A DNA stretch of 64,000 nt, from positions 1,414,501 through 1,478,500 of the forward strand of contig LR746270.1 in NCBI GenBank assembly GCA_902729315.2, written 5' to 3'. The notes below the pieces were generated by a model. The model saw only the letters and a program-made list of their open reading frames with translations. It was not told where the DNA came from and did no database searches. The DNA comes from Spirodela intermedia (Eukaryota; Streptophyta; Magnoliopsida; Alismatales; Araceae). Made by a program: the position numbers and the translations under genes. Of the stretch, positions 12,301-24,823 are shown one piece after another. The first letter of the stretch is position 1. The number at the start of each line of letters is the position of its first letter.

Positions 12301-15268
12301 TGGCAATAAACCTTCGTCAAACTCCCTGCAATGAGAAACTACGACGTTGTCATGCATGGTGAAAATGTCCACGTAAAATTTTGTTATTCTAACTATGCAT
12401 TGTAGATAGGATCACATTGATGTGAGCAAACAGCAGAACTGTGCGATGCCAAAAAAAAAGTTATCGTTTTATGAGTGATGAAGATTACCCATTTGGAATA
12501 TAAAGTTGCAGGAAAAAACAATCACAGGCATAAATGAACAATTAGTGACAGCACTTACTTGAAAAAACCACCTCTAACATTGCATGCGACATTTCTTGCA
12601 ACGCAGAGTACCGGAACAGAACCATTTGCCTATTCGATTGAGTAAAACTATTTAAAATGCATTGTAGAAATGGAAATCAGTGAAATAAATCTTCACAAGA
12701 AACATTTACCCAATACCTCTGCATGAGGGGCATGGTACGGTGCAAATGCAGGGACTACATGCACTCGTGGTTGATCTTTATCATCCCAAACTTTCAGTCG
12801 GTCATCAATAACCAATGCCATCTTCGGATGGCAAATTCCGTCTTGAAAAACATTGAACAATGATTTCCTTAAGCCTGGAGAAAACCCACGGATTTGGATC
12901 AGTATTACTATCACCTCATCAATTGCAGATACCAAAAAGGAATAATAACAATCAATATGCCGAATAAAATAATGAATTTCGTAAAGGGAAGACGATACAA
13001 CTATTTGGCAAGTTACTTGGCAAAACCTGAAGTCAAGGAATCAGTAGTAAAAATTATCTTGGGACCACTACCATTACATTCCCCAAAGACAGGTAGTATT
13101 AAACCTAAAATGTCATGGAAAATGTAGAGGAAAGTAGAACTCACCAGATTTCACGCATACAATACGGTCAAGAAGTTGTTTTGAGTTAATCAAGTTCCAC
13201 TCTGGATCGAGAAGTCGCCACATCTCTAAAGCATAGTCTCTTTCTGCCATTGTACACACATAGACCTCAAAACGTTTGCGACCTCTGGCAGTTAAGTAAC
13301 TACGGAGATCTTCCCATGCAGGTCTCAATCTTACAAGAACACTGGTATCACGAACCTACAAGGATCAGTGCACAACATATATATCAGAATACTAAATCTG
13401 AAGAAAAATCAAGTTAGCCTGAAACTCTTTAAAAACCCATATTCACTCCTAGGCTCTATACCTCCATTTTTTCTTACAAAAAAAAGCAAAAGAAAATGAG
13501 GAAAAGTATTCACAAAAGAATGAGGTAAACCCACAACATACCAAGGGATTAATTCGCGTCAATATTATATTTTTCTCTTGTAACCTTATGATTGGGCGAA
13601 TCATTGGTTGATGGCCATCAGACAAAGAGGGAACTATTTCAGATTGCACTTTGAAAACCTTCCCGCTGTCAACAACTTGATCATTTTCCACATATTGCTT
13701 TAGAATGCATTGGTCATCTTGATATCGCTTGACCTCAGCCAGCATGCCAGAAATTCGCTGTGGATCAGTTTCAGCGTTTATTTTTCTCTGCAGCGAATCT
13801 ATCCTGTCCTCAAATGAACGCATGGTATTAGCGACAATAAGTGTTTCGTCAAGATCAAACACAATTCCAAGGCATCTTAGATTTAGCATGACAAGACAAG
13901 AGTTATATAAGCCTGGAACAGTGCTAAAACCCCAAAATCGTGAGCACTTGTCAAAATTCCTTCTAGACGGCATAGCCACCAAATGAAGTTCTTGTTCTCC
14001 CAGTGAAATAACAGCAGTCTGAAAATTTAAGCACACAAAGGTAAGATCACAGAAAGCATACATCACAGAAAAATTGCATCATTTTCTGGGGAAACTTGAC
14101 ATAAACTCAAATGCAGAAATCGAATTTCTTCATATGAATGACCTTTTCATTGAAAATTTCAAGAGCATTGTTCACACATAATCTTAATGTCAGCATCTCG
14201 TACATTAAGATCACAAGTAGGTCTTCTTGTGTCTCCTAAATCTTTTCAATAATTGTCGACATCGAGGGTCAGTCAGTCATTAGCAACAGGAAACCAACAT
14301 CGAGGGTCAGTCAGTCCCTCCTAGAAACCTCTGCAAGGTGACGTATAGAATAGTTGCTCGAAATAATGTTCACATTACTACGAAATTACGCAATTATAAA
14401 ACATGGCACGTGCTTGAGACGATCAAATAAGGATAGTAGGATAAACAGAATAGCATACGAAACTCAATATATTCAGCCAAGATATCAGTATTAGACTCAA
14501 TACGAAACTTTTTACTGCGACAACAATAAGCACAACATCAGTACTGATGACTTCTACAGCTTCAAAGAAAATCAGTTTAAGCAAATCCTTTAAAAGCACA
14601 TTATCAAGCTTATCCGAGCTCCAGAAGGAATAATCAATTCATCCCTTCTCATCTCTGAGAGGTATGTATGTAAATTAATAAAATCATCTGTAGGTCAACT
14701 CTTGATTATCAAGACCACAAATGTTCCAGCCTGAAAACTGAAAAGCTATTTAAGATTCTCAAGTATCATGGTTACATGATAAACCCTTTTTTCGCATGAA
14801 AATTAATGCCCATAATTGTCATGTTTCATCGTTGGAGATCTTCCGGTCCAAAGACAGTCTTGTAAGTACTTTATTACAAGCAAAGTTCGGAGATTACTGT
14901 CTGTGAAGCCGTCTGTTTTTTTACCGACAGTCAATTATGCATAATGCATCAGGAGGAAATCTTATTCGTATAATTTTTCGCAAGTTCTATCTTCTGGACG
15001 ACGATACCTTTTTCTCTCTGAGGCATGTGGTGTGCAACAAGAACAACGGCGACTCATCCGGCAGCAAGCTCCTTGATTCGATTCTGACGCAGGGGCCAGC
15101 TGGGGCAATTGTGTGAAGGACTGCCAGAGGCGTACAACGCTCGCTCGGCGGTGATAGATGGGAGATCCGAATCTCCCTCGTCCAGGCAGAGTTCATTTTT
15201 GGATTTTGGGGGTAAACATCGGCCTCTCCGAGAAGGGCACTTACATGATAAATGGCAGATTTGAACAT
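6377..15268 (-). CDS. CPL1: RNA polymerase II CTD phosphatase-like 1 (CPL1/FIERY2)
   Basis: CPL1 dephosphorylates Ser5 of the RNA polymerase II C-terminal repeat, represses stress and ABA genes, and assists DCL1/HYL1 microRNA processing in the nucleus. Seventeen exons on the minus strand: 15008-15268, 13542-14018, 13145-13355, 12717-12874, 12559-12629, 12220-12325, 12048-12131, 11354-11926, 11207-11270, 9643-9776, 9510-9563, 7941-8037, 7139-7362, 6936-7022, 6768-6833, 6587-6660, 6377-6482. All introns are GT-AG and the frame closes to 948 residues (Arabidopsis CPL1: 967). Exon 1 starts MFKSAIYHV as in the family. The HAD/FCPH catalytic motif FDLDETL has DLDET at residues 142-146, with a later VIDDR. 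A disordered middle carries [13 protein letters not shown]. Two dsRNA-binding domains follow (about 693-765 and 830-905), then a basic tail MSNKRLK before the stop. The exon 13 and 14 boundaries are the least certain, because that linker is poorly conserved. Confidence 0.93.
9777..11206 (-). other. CPL1 intron 9 with an internal direct repeat
   Basis: This 1.4 kb intron shows no conserved coding frame. It carries a 48 bp direct repeat, with copies at about 10456-10503 and 10546-10603; the second copy has a 10 bp internal duplication of atataagacc. The donor is gtatctttaa, one base away from the minor-spliceosome consensus, but I treat it as a normal U2-type intron (see the rejected list). Confidence 0.7.
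10456..10603. repeat. 48 bp direct repeat inside CPL1 intron 9
   Basis: The segment running from catcatcgtcacatataag to aaatatttatgata occurs twice, about 90 bp apart. The right-hand copy contains an extra atataagacc unit. The near-identity of the copies implies a recent local duplication. Confidence 0.85.
14259..14316. repeat. 20 bp direct repeat in CPL1 intron 1
   Basis: The motif acatcgagggtcagtcagtc occurs exactly at 14259-14278 and 14297-14316. The whole segment lies in CPL1 intron 1 (14019-15007), which otherwise shows no coding signal. Confidence 0.9.
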
Positions 15269-16100
15269 TGTTAGAAGGTGGTCTCTGGAAGGATTCAAAA
15301 CGGCCAGGTACTCTTCTTCTTCTTCTTCTTCTTCTTTCCCGGATCAATCAGATCTACGACTCCTATTCTCCAGAGAAACACTCTGCATCGGTTAGATCTC
15401 AAAGAAACGGCAAGAAATATTCCTCTCCGACGAACCAAGGATGAACGAGGGGGGTAATAGGTATCCGGACGGCATCTCAGCTCATGCATAAAAACCCTCG
15501 GCCAGTCTCTCCCGAAACCCTGGTTCGGTTTATGTGCCTTGTTGCGTGTTCGGCGGCGGGAACAGATTTCCAGGTCCCGGCGATGAGAGGGGTTGAGCTC
15601 TCGGCAAGATCCACCGTGCAGACCGACGGATCCCAAGCCTGGTTTCTCCCTGGGGAACAACTCTCTCGACGCAAATGCTATCGTCTCGCCGCCGGTCTAG
15701 GATTCTGATGATCGACGGGACGCCCCCGATTTACGACGTTGGAGAAAATTTCTCCGGCGGGGAAGATTCCGAGATTTTTAGGGGCTTTATGTGATTTCTA
15801 GCTTCGGGCCCCGGAGAAATGGAAACGACCCAGTAGCAGGCTTGGTTGGGAGGCAGCGGCGGGTAGACGGCGAAATAGAAACCCTAGAACGTCAAGAAGA
15901 TCCCACCATGAGAGAGAAAGAGAGCACATAGAGAGAGAAGATAGAGATAGTAGATAGAGGATGGATTGTTTTAATCCGAAATTCTTACCCTCTCTGCGAC
16001 GGCCTCCAGATCGAGCCGTCCGTTGCGACGACACGGCAGATCTGGACACGTGGCCCGCGTAGAACTGCTCCTCGGGAGCTCCGCTCGTCCAGCTGCTGCA
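15269..16100 (-). promoter_or_regulatory. CPL1 5' leader and proximal promoter
   Basis: This GC-richer region precedes the CPL1 start codon. It includes a (TCT)n run at about 15311-15337, a purine-rich run at about 15907-15955, and an ABRE-type site on the plus strand, ACACGTGGC, at 16046-16054. Several open frames of 60-120 codons exist, but none resembles a known protein. A 5' UTR intron is possible but cannot be placed. Confidence 0.45.
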
Positions 16101-18560
16101 AGTAAATCGGGAGCTCCGCAGCTGACATTATTACCGTCTTTTTGGCTCCGTTCAAAGAAGGCAAACCGATGGGAAAAATTTTATATCTCGGACGCGTAAA
16201 AAATATAAAATAATATTTTTTAAAAAAATCAATTTTATTACCAAATTCTCCAACATAAATAATAAATCCAAGTTAATTGGCTTAAACCGCACCATATGTT
16301 TTCCAACCAGGTTCTTTCCTTATTAGGAAGGCCTCACTCTCTACGCAAAGACACAAAAGTCAACCCTACGCTCTCATTTTCTAATTTTTCATATATATAT
16401 TTAAAAATTAGTGGATTAATGTCAATTTTCAAGGGACTTCCACCAGCCGAACGACGCTGGCCTTTGGTTTCATGATGACCGCGGGAGTCCCTGTTGCCCC
16501 ATATTCAAGTAGATTCTCTCTCTCTACTGAAACATCAAAACTCATCGGTGGGATGCGACGGAAATGGCAGCGACGGCGAGCGAATCAAGAGTCAAATCTC
16601 CTAATGAAACTGGTATTGAAAGCTCTTAAATAAATTTTTAATATTTTAGCCTTCAGATAATTTATTTAATTATTTCTGGTTGGCCGAGGTCAACGAGAAA
16701 CTATGCTACATTATTTTCTCAAGGACCACCGGGGACCAACTACTGTTTAGCATCGTTTACTCTATTGACCTCCGTTTTCTCATAGGGCAGATGAGATTCT
16801 GGTCGCAGCTCAGATGGATTTTACAGGAAAGAGCGTTGACATCTGACGATCTCCCCAAAAAAGAAGAAGATGCTATCTTAGATGCGAGGGTGGATAAAAT
16901 CCTACTGGGGTGACTTTCCATAAGAAGCACAAGAGGAGCGTTGACACTGAAAAAAAGTCAAGAGCAGTTGCCGAAAAGTCCTCCAAGCTGTGGAAGAGTA
17001 CCATCGGCGGTTCTGCGGTCTCTAGTGGTGAAACCTAACACCATTTTATCCTTCCAAGAAGCTCAAGCCTGGCCATCATACGATCACTCACCTGGAGAAG
17101 TAATTCTCTCGGAAATTATGGGATGTCGCTCTAAGTGTTTGACTTTGGGCATCTCAAGAATCTGATCCTCATGTAGCACCTCTGTTCAACGGGCTTATAA
17201 CCAAAGCCTTCCATTTTTGGTAAAGGAAGCATATCCCACACGGAACTCATCTTTTCTTCATGGGTACCTTCAAAACGTTCCCTTTCAGGATCTATCGGTG
17301 ATATTAACGAGGACCCAGTGACTCTTTTGAAGAAATCCTCCTTGATTTCCTGTGGAATGATCTATACATTGTCTCTGGAGCTCTATCTCTCTTGAGAAGA
17401 AAAAAATAAATCAGCTGCCATTGGTTATGTATATAAATATATACATATATATATGTGTACATATTTTACAGATATTTCCTCAATTTTTCCTATCAACTTT
17501 ATACATCCCACCAGCCTTTTTTGATATTTTCCTAATATATATTATTCTGCCATTTTCTTGATTCCATGTGGTTTTCAAATATGTAGAAGGAAGAATGGTC
17601 ACTCATGGAGCGTATTACTGCTGATAAGGTGGAACACTTCAGTTGAGTGGTAGAATTTTTGAGTCATGATGATCACACGGGGTTGACTTGCGCGGACTGT
17701 CGTTGACGAATTTGAGCTCCCTGGCACCCCTTCGAAGGAGGTGGAGAACTGAGGGTTGGTGCCGGTTCTACAAAGCGGGTCTTCCTCACCTTCTGTTCTC
17801 GTGTTGCGGAGGAGAATCCCACATAGGAAGAGAGAAGAACATTGAGACGAGGATCTCAAGAGCAGGCAAGTTGAAGGCTTCAAACATGCGCCTTCAGCTG
17901 CGGTGGTCAACCCTTCTGACCAGCCGGTGATTTGGTCGTCGCCCGTGTAATCACGCCTTTTGGCCACTATCCTCCACTTACTGCGTGATTAAAGTACACC
18001 GGAGAAAATCAGAAAATTAGGTGCTCAAACTCATCAGGCTGCTAATTTCTTTGACTTGGATGGGCCCAATACTTCCGAGCAACAGCATTTTGTTCCCTAT
18101 GTTTGACTACATCAGGGAAAAATCGATAAAACCTCGTAGAAGCATTCATGCAGTCCCCCCTCTTCCTGTCTGTCCTGATATTCCTGCTTCTTCAAGCTCT
18201 TCCATTCTCTTACTACTCTCTCTCTCTCTCTCCTCTGACCAGGCCGTCCTCAAGTTTAGCATCTTCCATTCTCTTACTACTCTCTCTAAGGACCCACTTA
18301 AAAAGGGAAAGAGCCCTGCGAAGATGAGACAGAAATCCGAAGAGCTGAAGGTAGAGAATGCGATTGTCACAGTAGATTCTCAGTGGCGCCGTAGTGATTC
18401 AGTCAGTCAATGATCAGAATGCATTCACCAGAATCCTTCATGGGAATCTACTCGCGTTACTCTACCAAGTAATATGTTCATCATTTAATTATTTCTAAAG
18501 TCATCGCACTATATATAAGACAGCATTTATGGCAACCAGCTATGAGAAAAGCATGCGATA
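16101..18560. other. intergenic region between CPL1 and STA1
   Basis: I find no supported gene in these 2.4 kb. AT-rich blocks alternate with three patches that look weakly coding: plus-strand frames near 16564-16610, 16680-16913 and 16941-17165, and minus or plus frames near 17600-17970. They cannot be joined into a recognisable protein. A 26 bp direct repeat with CT runs lies at 18198-18287, and TA-rich simple sequence at about 17431-17455. Confidence 0.55.
18198..18287. repeat. 26 bp direct repeat with CT tracts
   Basis: The motif beginning tcttccattctcttactact recurs after about 64 bp (18198-18223 and 18262-18287). The first copy is extended by a (CT)n run. Confidence 0.85.
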
Positions 18561-18614
18561 AAAAACATACCATGTTCGATGAAGCCTGCAATCTGCTGCA
18601 CAGCTTCAAGGGAT

Positions 18615-21600
18615 CTAGGGCAGGGCTCCCTCAGCCAGCATGGCGGCATTCTCTTCCTTACCCAGAGCAACCACGACCTTCTTGAGTATTGCCTCGGTTG
18701 GCTGGTGGGAATTCTCCACCGCCTTAGAGAGCCTGGTCCACTTCTCCCCGTGCTTAGGTTCTGCGGTGATGCACCTCTGCAGCACGTCCTTCTGGGTCTC
18801 CTCAGTCCCATGCTGTAGCTCGAACTTATAGTACATGGCCCAGAAGTCGCCGATATCTGGGGCCAGGGTAACAGCTCGGTTGAGCCAGTTCCTGGCCTTG
18901 TCCACCTTCCTGTCGTTCCAGAAGAGCTTTGCTACGGCTGCAATCACGTGGGGATCGTGGTCACACCGCTTTAGGGCGTCCATGCTCTTGGTCTTCCTCT
19001 GGGGCCTGGGAACCATCTCGATGGACGCCGCCCAGAGAATCCCGCTCGTGGGGCACTCCTGAAGAGCCTTTGCCATCAGGGAATCCGCTTCCTTCTTCAG
19101 TCCGTGCCTTGATTCGGCCCGGATGGCGGCGAGCCAGAGCTCGGGGCTCTGCGGGTTCTTCTTTCGGGCCAGGTTGAGGATGGCCCGGGCCTTGCTCAGG
19201 CCACTGATCCTCTCTTCTAGGCTAGCGAGGGATAGCCAGAGGGGGATGGAATTGGGGCAGTGCTTCAGCCCGGACTCATATGCCTCCTTTGCATGCTGCT
19301 GATGGCCCAGCCTGTCCTCCATCTGCCCAAGCATCAGCCACAGCTTGAAGAATGATGGGAACAGCTTGAGCCCTTCCTCCAGTAACCTCCTTTCTTCTGA
19401 GGTGTTGCCCAGCTCCCTCTCGACAATGGCCGACTTCATCCACACCCTTTCCGTGCCTCCTCTCTCACGAGCCTTGGCGAGAAGCATCCTGGCCCTCTCG
19501 GGCTCGTGGTTTTCGAATTCAAGCTTGAAAGCAGCCAACCAAATCTCCTCCGAGTTTGGATTTGCAGCATACGCTTCTTGAAGGATCGCTCGGGCCGCCA
19601 AGACGTCTCCTGAAAGCCACTTCTCCTTTGCACCCATCAGCCATAGGACTTCAGCTTGAGGCCTGTACGTGACAGCTTTGCGGAGCAAAGCATCGAGAGA
19701 CTCCCGGGTCCCGTGGCTTTTTTCTAGCTGCGCGGCCTTGAGCCATATGCTCTTCTTGGTCAAGAAAACAGTGAGAGCATGTGCATAAATGGCCCGTGCA
19801 GTCTCAATGGAACCACGCTTCTTGCATTCTTCAGCATCTGCTACCCACGTCCTCTTCCGATCCTCTTCCTCGACGCCAATTCCGATTGTGTTGTGAATAA
19901 TAGCTTGACAGGTTGCAACAGATCCGGCACGTTCTGCGGCCTCTGCCTCTTTCATCCATACCTCCCGGTCGATCTCGACACCTTCCCTCTGCAAGGATCT
20001 GATACCCCTCTCTATTACCTTGCCCACTGACGAAGTATTGCCATTGGCCTCTTCGAGCTTCGCAGCGGTTATCCAGATCGTGGGCTCCTTTGGTAACTTC
20101 TCCCTTGCCTTATTCAGAACTTTTTTTGCTTGCTCGTAGGTCTCGAGCCTGGCAAGTGCAAGCCAAAGCTCGACATGCAGCGGGCAGCATTCCACAGCTC
20201 TGTGAAGCAAAAGTCGGGCGTCTTCCTCGTTAGCTAACTCCACCACCGCCTTCCATAGCCTGACAGAGTCAGGAATGTGTTCGAGCCCCCTCCTCAATAC
20301 GCGACTCCGGTTCATATCGTCGCTCTCCAGCTTGGCAGCCTGCATCCACAGCTTCACAGAGTTTGGTATCGATTTCACACCTTTGGCGATGACTGCCTTG
20401 GCCTCCTCCGGGCTGGCCAATCGGCAAGCCTCCAACCACACGTCCTCGTTCTTGGGGCACTCCTCACACCCTTTCTGTATCAGCTGTCTTGCTGCCTGGA
20501 TCTTCCCCGCTACCTCCTCCAGCCGTGCTGCTGCGATCCAACCGGGTGGGTGTTTCGGATTCGTCTGGGTGACGGACTTCAGCAATAACCTTGCCTTCTT
20601 GATATCGGAAATCTCTGCATCACTTGTGATCTTCATGCTCTTAAGATCGGTAAGGTACCCCTTGGGATCGACTACTGTCAGGCCCGACACGGAATCAGAC
20701 AATCTGTCCAACTTCAAGGACAACACAGTGCCCCTTCCCTCGCCGACAGCCGTGAGATCCGTGACCGGTGTCTGCGCCCATGGTGTCTCTGTGCCCCCGG
20801 CTGCCTTGCTTTTGGGGTCGAGGGCTGTTACATGTTCCTGCTCTTGACGCGCCTTCTCGAGAAGTGTGTCGGGCACGGGAACAAAGCTCTCAAACCTCTT
20901 TTTCTTATTCCTCAGCGAGTAGTCCCCGATCTCAGGGATGCTATCCCACTGCTCCGCGGACAAATCGTAGAGTTTCCTCTTTAGGTCGGCAAACTGCTCC
21001 GTGATTTTAGGGTTCGATGCTCGATACTTCTCAATTTCCTGCTTCAAGCGCGCCTCCCTTCGATCCTTCCTCCTCGAGTCCATCCTCTTGTCGATGCTCT
21101 CCCATATGGCATCCGCCTCCTTGTCATCTTCGTCATACTCAGCCGACGCAAAGAGACCCATGTCATTCCCTTCAAATTCGTCGAACTTCTGGTTCTCATC
21201 GTAACCCTTCTCCTCGGCCTCCTCTTCCTCCTCCTCTTCCCCTGCACCCTTTCCACGCCCGCGCCCGGCGCCGGGCGCGACCGCGGCACCACCGGCGGCC
21301 GCCGCCGAGCGGTCGGGGAGATCGGGGGCGGCTCTGGCAGGCCCGATATCAGACCTAGTCGTGAAGCCGGTGGCTCCACGGCCCAGCCCAGCGACATAGT
21401 TCGGCGGCGGCTTGGTGTTGAGGAACTCGAGCCGTGTGGCGCGGGGAGCGACCGGAGCTTGCATTCCACCCAGCAGCGGGAGGTGGAGACTCAGGGTTGA
21501 ATTGCAGCGGACACCGAGGTCGGCGACGACGACGGCAGGATTGGAGAAGAGCCGCTGGGAGGACAGGTACAGCCGCTGGGAAGCCACCGGGACGCCGCAT

Positions 21601-21698
21601 CTGGATTCGATGGCTAGGGTTAGGGTTTCCAGCGTGGTGGAACATGGATCCAGATCGAAGGCTAGGGTTTTGTTATCTAGGCCCCTGACGAAGACCAT
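18615..21698 (-). CDS. STA1: U5 snRNP pre-mRNA splicing factor PRP6-like, STABILIZED1
   Basis: The plant PRP6 homologue bridges the U5 and U4/U6 snRNPs in the tri-snRNP and, in Arabidopsis, is needed for splicing under cold stress and for mRNA turnover. This single uninterrupted frame encodes 1027 residues, almost the length of Arabidopsis STA1 (1029), which is also intronless. Residues 1-75 form the ubiquitin-like N-terminus special to the plant proteins ([18 protein letters not shown]). The PRP1 N-terminal domain begins around residue 90 with [20 protein letters not shown], followed by an acidic glutamate run. From about residue 370 to the end there are tandem HAT (half-TPR) repeats with repeated W-x-x-A-A-x-L-E signatures such as LWMQAAKLE and IWLKAAQLE. 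The ATG at 21698 is conserved, and a TATA box sits 65 bp upstream. Confidence 0.97.
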   Translation of the reverse strand: MVFVRGLDNKTLAFDLDPCSTTLETLTLAIESRCGVPVASQRLYLSSQRLFSNPAVVVADLGVRCNSTLSLHLPLLGGMQAPVAPRATRLEFLNTKPPPNYVAGLGRGATGFTTRSDIGPARAAPDLPDRSAAAAGGAAVAPGAGRGRGKGAGEEEEEEEAEEKGYDENQKFDEFEGNDMGLFASAEYDEDDKEADAIWESIDKRMDSRRKDRREARLKQEIEKYRASNPKITEQFADLKRKLYDLSAEQWDSIPEIGDYSLRNKKKRFESFVPVPDTLLEKARQEQEHVTALDPKSKAAGGTETPWAQTPVTDLTAVGEGRGTVLSLKLDRLSDSVSGLTVVDPKGYLTDLKSMKITSDAEISDIKKARLLLKSVTQTNPKHPPGWIAAARLEEVAGKIQAARQLIQKGCEECPKNEDVWLEACRLASPEEAKAVIAKGVKSIPNSVKLWMQAAKLESDDMNRSRVLRRGLEHIPDSVRLWKAVVELANEEDARLLLHRAVECCPLHVELWLALARLETYEQAKKVLNKAREKLPKEPTIWITAAKLEEANGNTSSVGKVIERGIRSLQREGVEIDREVWMKEAEAAERAGSVATCQAIIHNTIGIGVEEEDRKRTWVADAEECKKRGSIETARAIYAHALTVFLTKKSIWLKAAQLEKSHGTRESLDALLRKAVTYRPQAEVLWLMGAKEKWLSGDVLAARAILQEAYAANPNSEEIWLAAFKLEFENHEPERARMLLAKARERGGTERVWMKSAIVERELGNTSEERRLLEEGLKLFPSFFKLWLMLGQMEDRLGHQQHAKEAYESGLKHCPNSIPLWLSLASLEERISGLSKARAILNLARKKNPQSPELWLAAIRAESRHGLKKEADSLMAKALQECPTSGILWAASIEMVPRPQRKTKSMDALKRCDHDPHVIAAVAKLFWNDRKVDKARNWLNRAVTLAPDIGDFWAMYYKFELQHGTEETQKDVLQRCITAEPKHGEKWTRLSKAVENSHQPTEAILKKVVVALGKEENAAMLAEGALP

Positions 21699-21762
21699 GG
21701 CTGCCTAACAAGCCAAACAGAAAAAAAACAGAAATCTCGGAATGAAGAAGAAGATGGCCGGG

Positions 21763-21770
21763 TATTTATA
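21763..21770 (-). promoter_or_regulatory. TATA box of STA1
   Basis: The gene strand reads cctataaatacccgg, a canonical TATAAATA followed by a C/G-rich stretch, 65 bp before the ATG. This implies a short 5' leader of roughly 30-40 nt. Confidence 0.6.
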
Positions 21771-22599
21771 GGAGCTCCTATCCCCCCCCTCCCCGTTGAA
21801 GATAACCGACATGAAATTATCGGTTAACCCGAGCCGTCCTCACCCGCCCGATTCCGCTCCGGGTCGGACTTCTCACTCAGAAAAAAATATAGTTTTTTTT
21901 ATAAAATGAAAAATGTATCAATTAAATTCATCAAAAAATCATTTTAATAATTTTTCATCATCTTTCGTCATCTTCACCACGAAAAAAATACTAATAATTT
22001 AATCAAAAATATCATCCCCGTGAATATTGCTGAAAAATCCCCGTTCTCTATAGGAATAATATTTTTCCATTTATACAAAAACTTTATCCAATTATATTCC
22101 TTGAACTGAGAGAAGAAGACTGATTTGACTCTTCATCGTGTGCCAAGAATCCGCTCCTCTCAGTAGCTCCCTGCAGATTACCCCTCTGAAACCCCTAATA
22201 TCTTCACAGTTCCCTCTGTCTGTCTGTCTCTCTCTCTATCTCTAAAAGTCCCAAGGACGAAGAAAAAGGTCGACCTTTTTTCTCCTCGAAAGAACCCAGT
22301 ACTCGTATTTTACATGTAAAATTTACGATGCGGAGTTGGATGATTTGTCGATTACAGATATTTATAGCACGAACAAATTATCATAAATAATCACTAAACT
22401 CGAACAAAGTCAACGTCCCTGCCTCCCTCCTTTTCTCTCTCTAAGAAGACGAAGAAGATGAAAGAGTGTCTTGAAGGGTGATCGAACTGAAGTGCAGAAA
22501 TCGTTCTGGGTAGGAGAGAAGAAGGTCCCATCGGCCTGCAGTCTCAGATTCTCGCCAGAACAAAATTTTACAGAGGGTGCAAACTAGCAAAACCAACGC

Positions 22600-22645
<46 letters not shown>

Positions 22646-22651
22646 AGGATT
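21771..22651. other. intergenic: STA1 upstream region and POR 3' flank
   Basis: No gene is seen. The left part is AT-rich promoter sequence of STA1. The right part holds the presumed 3' UTR of POR, which begins with a long CT/GA run. Small open frames here are low-complexity products of that run. Confidence 0.6.
22601..22645. repeat. CT/GA microsatellite in the POR 3' UTR
   Basis: A (TC)n run of about 35 bp, with a short interruption and a second short run, begins only a few bases after the POR stop codon on the minus strand, where it reads (GA)n in the transcript. Confidence 0.9.
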
Positions 22652-24226
<1,575 letters not shown>

Positions 24227-24343
24227 GGCCGGAGCTCCGGTGACGGACTGGGGAGAAGCCTCCTTCCTCGCCGGGAAATGGCCGCCTCCCCCCAAAACCT
24301 GCAGGGTGGATTACGCCGGAAACTGGCCGGAGAGGGGACGGGA

Positions 24344-24349
24344 CTTATA
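24344..24349 (-). promoter_or_regulatory. TATA box of POR
   Basis: The gene strand reads ctcctataagtcccg about 118 bp upstream of the ATG. It is the only TATA-like element between the start codon and the light-type elements further upstream. Confidence 0.5.
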
Positions 24350-24390
24350 GGAGGAGGAAGGCGGAGGAGAAGTATCTGGCGGCGGAGCAG

Positions 24391-24563
24391 GATAAGGCGA
24401 TAACCCCAGGCCCAGTGGCCGCCATGTAAGCGCCCTTCCTCCAATGGCGCTTCCCATTCTGGATTTCCTCCTCTCTCTCCTCCGTTGACGGTAAAAATTT
24501 GTCCTTTTTCCCTCTCTAGAGTTCGTTCTGTGGGCGGTCGGATGGTCGGTGGGGGAGCACGTG
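24391..24563. promoter_or_regulatory. light-type elements (I-box and G-box) upstream of POR
   Basis: An I-box core GATAAG lies at 24391-24396 and a perfect G-box CACGTG at 24558-24563, about 170 and 335 bp upstream of the POR ATG. In Arabidopsis, POR promoters are direct targets of PIF-class bHLH factors at G-boxes, and I-box plus G-box pairs mark light-regulated promoters. The sites are seen directly; the regulation is inferred. Confidence 0.5.
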
Positions 24564-24823
24564 GAATCAGCGTATCGGTGAGAGCCGCGTGGCGATGTGG
24601 GTCCCATGCAAAGGTGACGTGGAGCAAAAATGGATTCCCCGCAATGAGGAAGCAGATTTTACAGAACAATGAATTCAATTAGGGGGAGGAGAGGGCCGGC
24701 TGTACACCTTCTCTCCGTCAACACCGGCCCGGCACTTCCCCGAAGAATGTGGACGACGGGCTGCGCTGTCTGTACAGGTTCCCGCGGGCGGCGGCGTTGA
24801 CTTTCCTCATGGGGGTGATGAAG

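Noticed and set aside
20275-20847. 190-codon plus-strand open frame inside STA1
   Set aside because: It is a shadow of the antisense STA1 coding sequence. The minus-strand frame carries clear HAT repeats.
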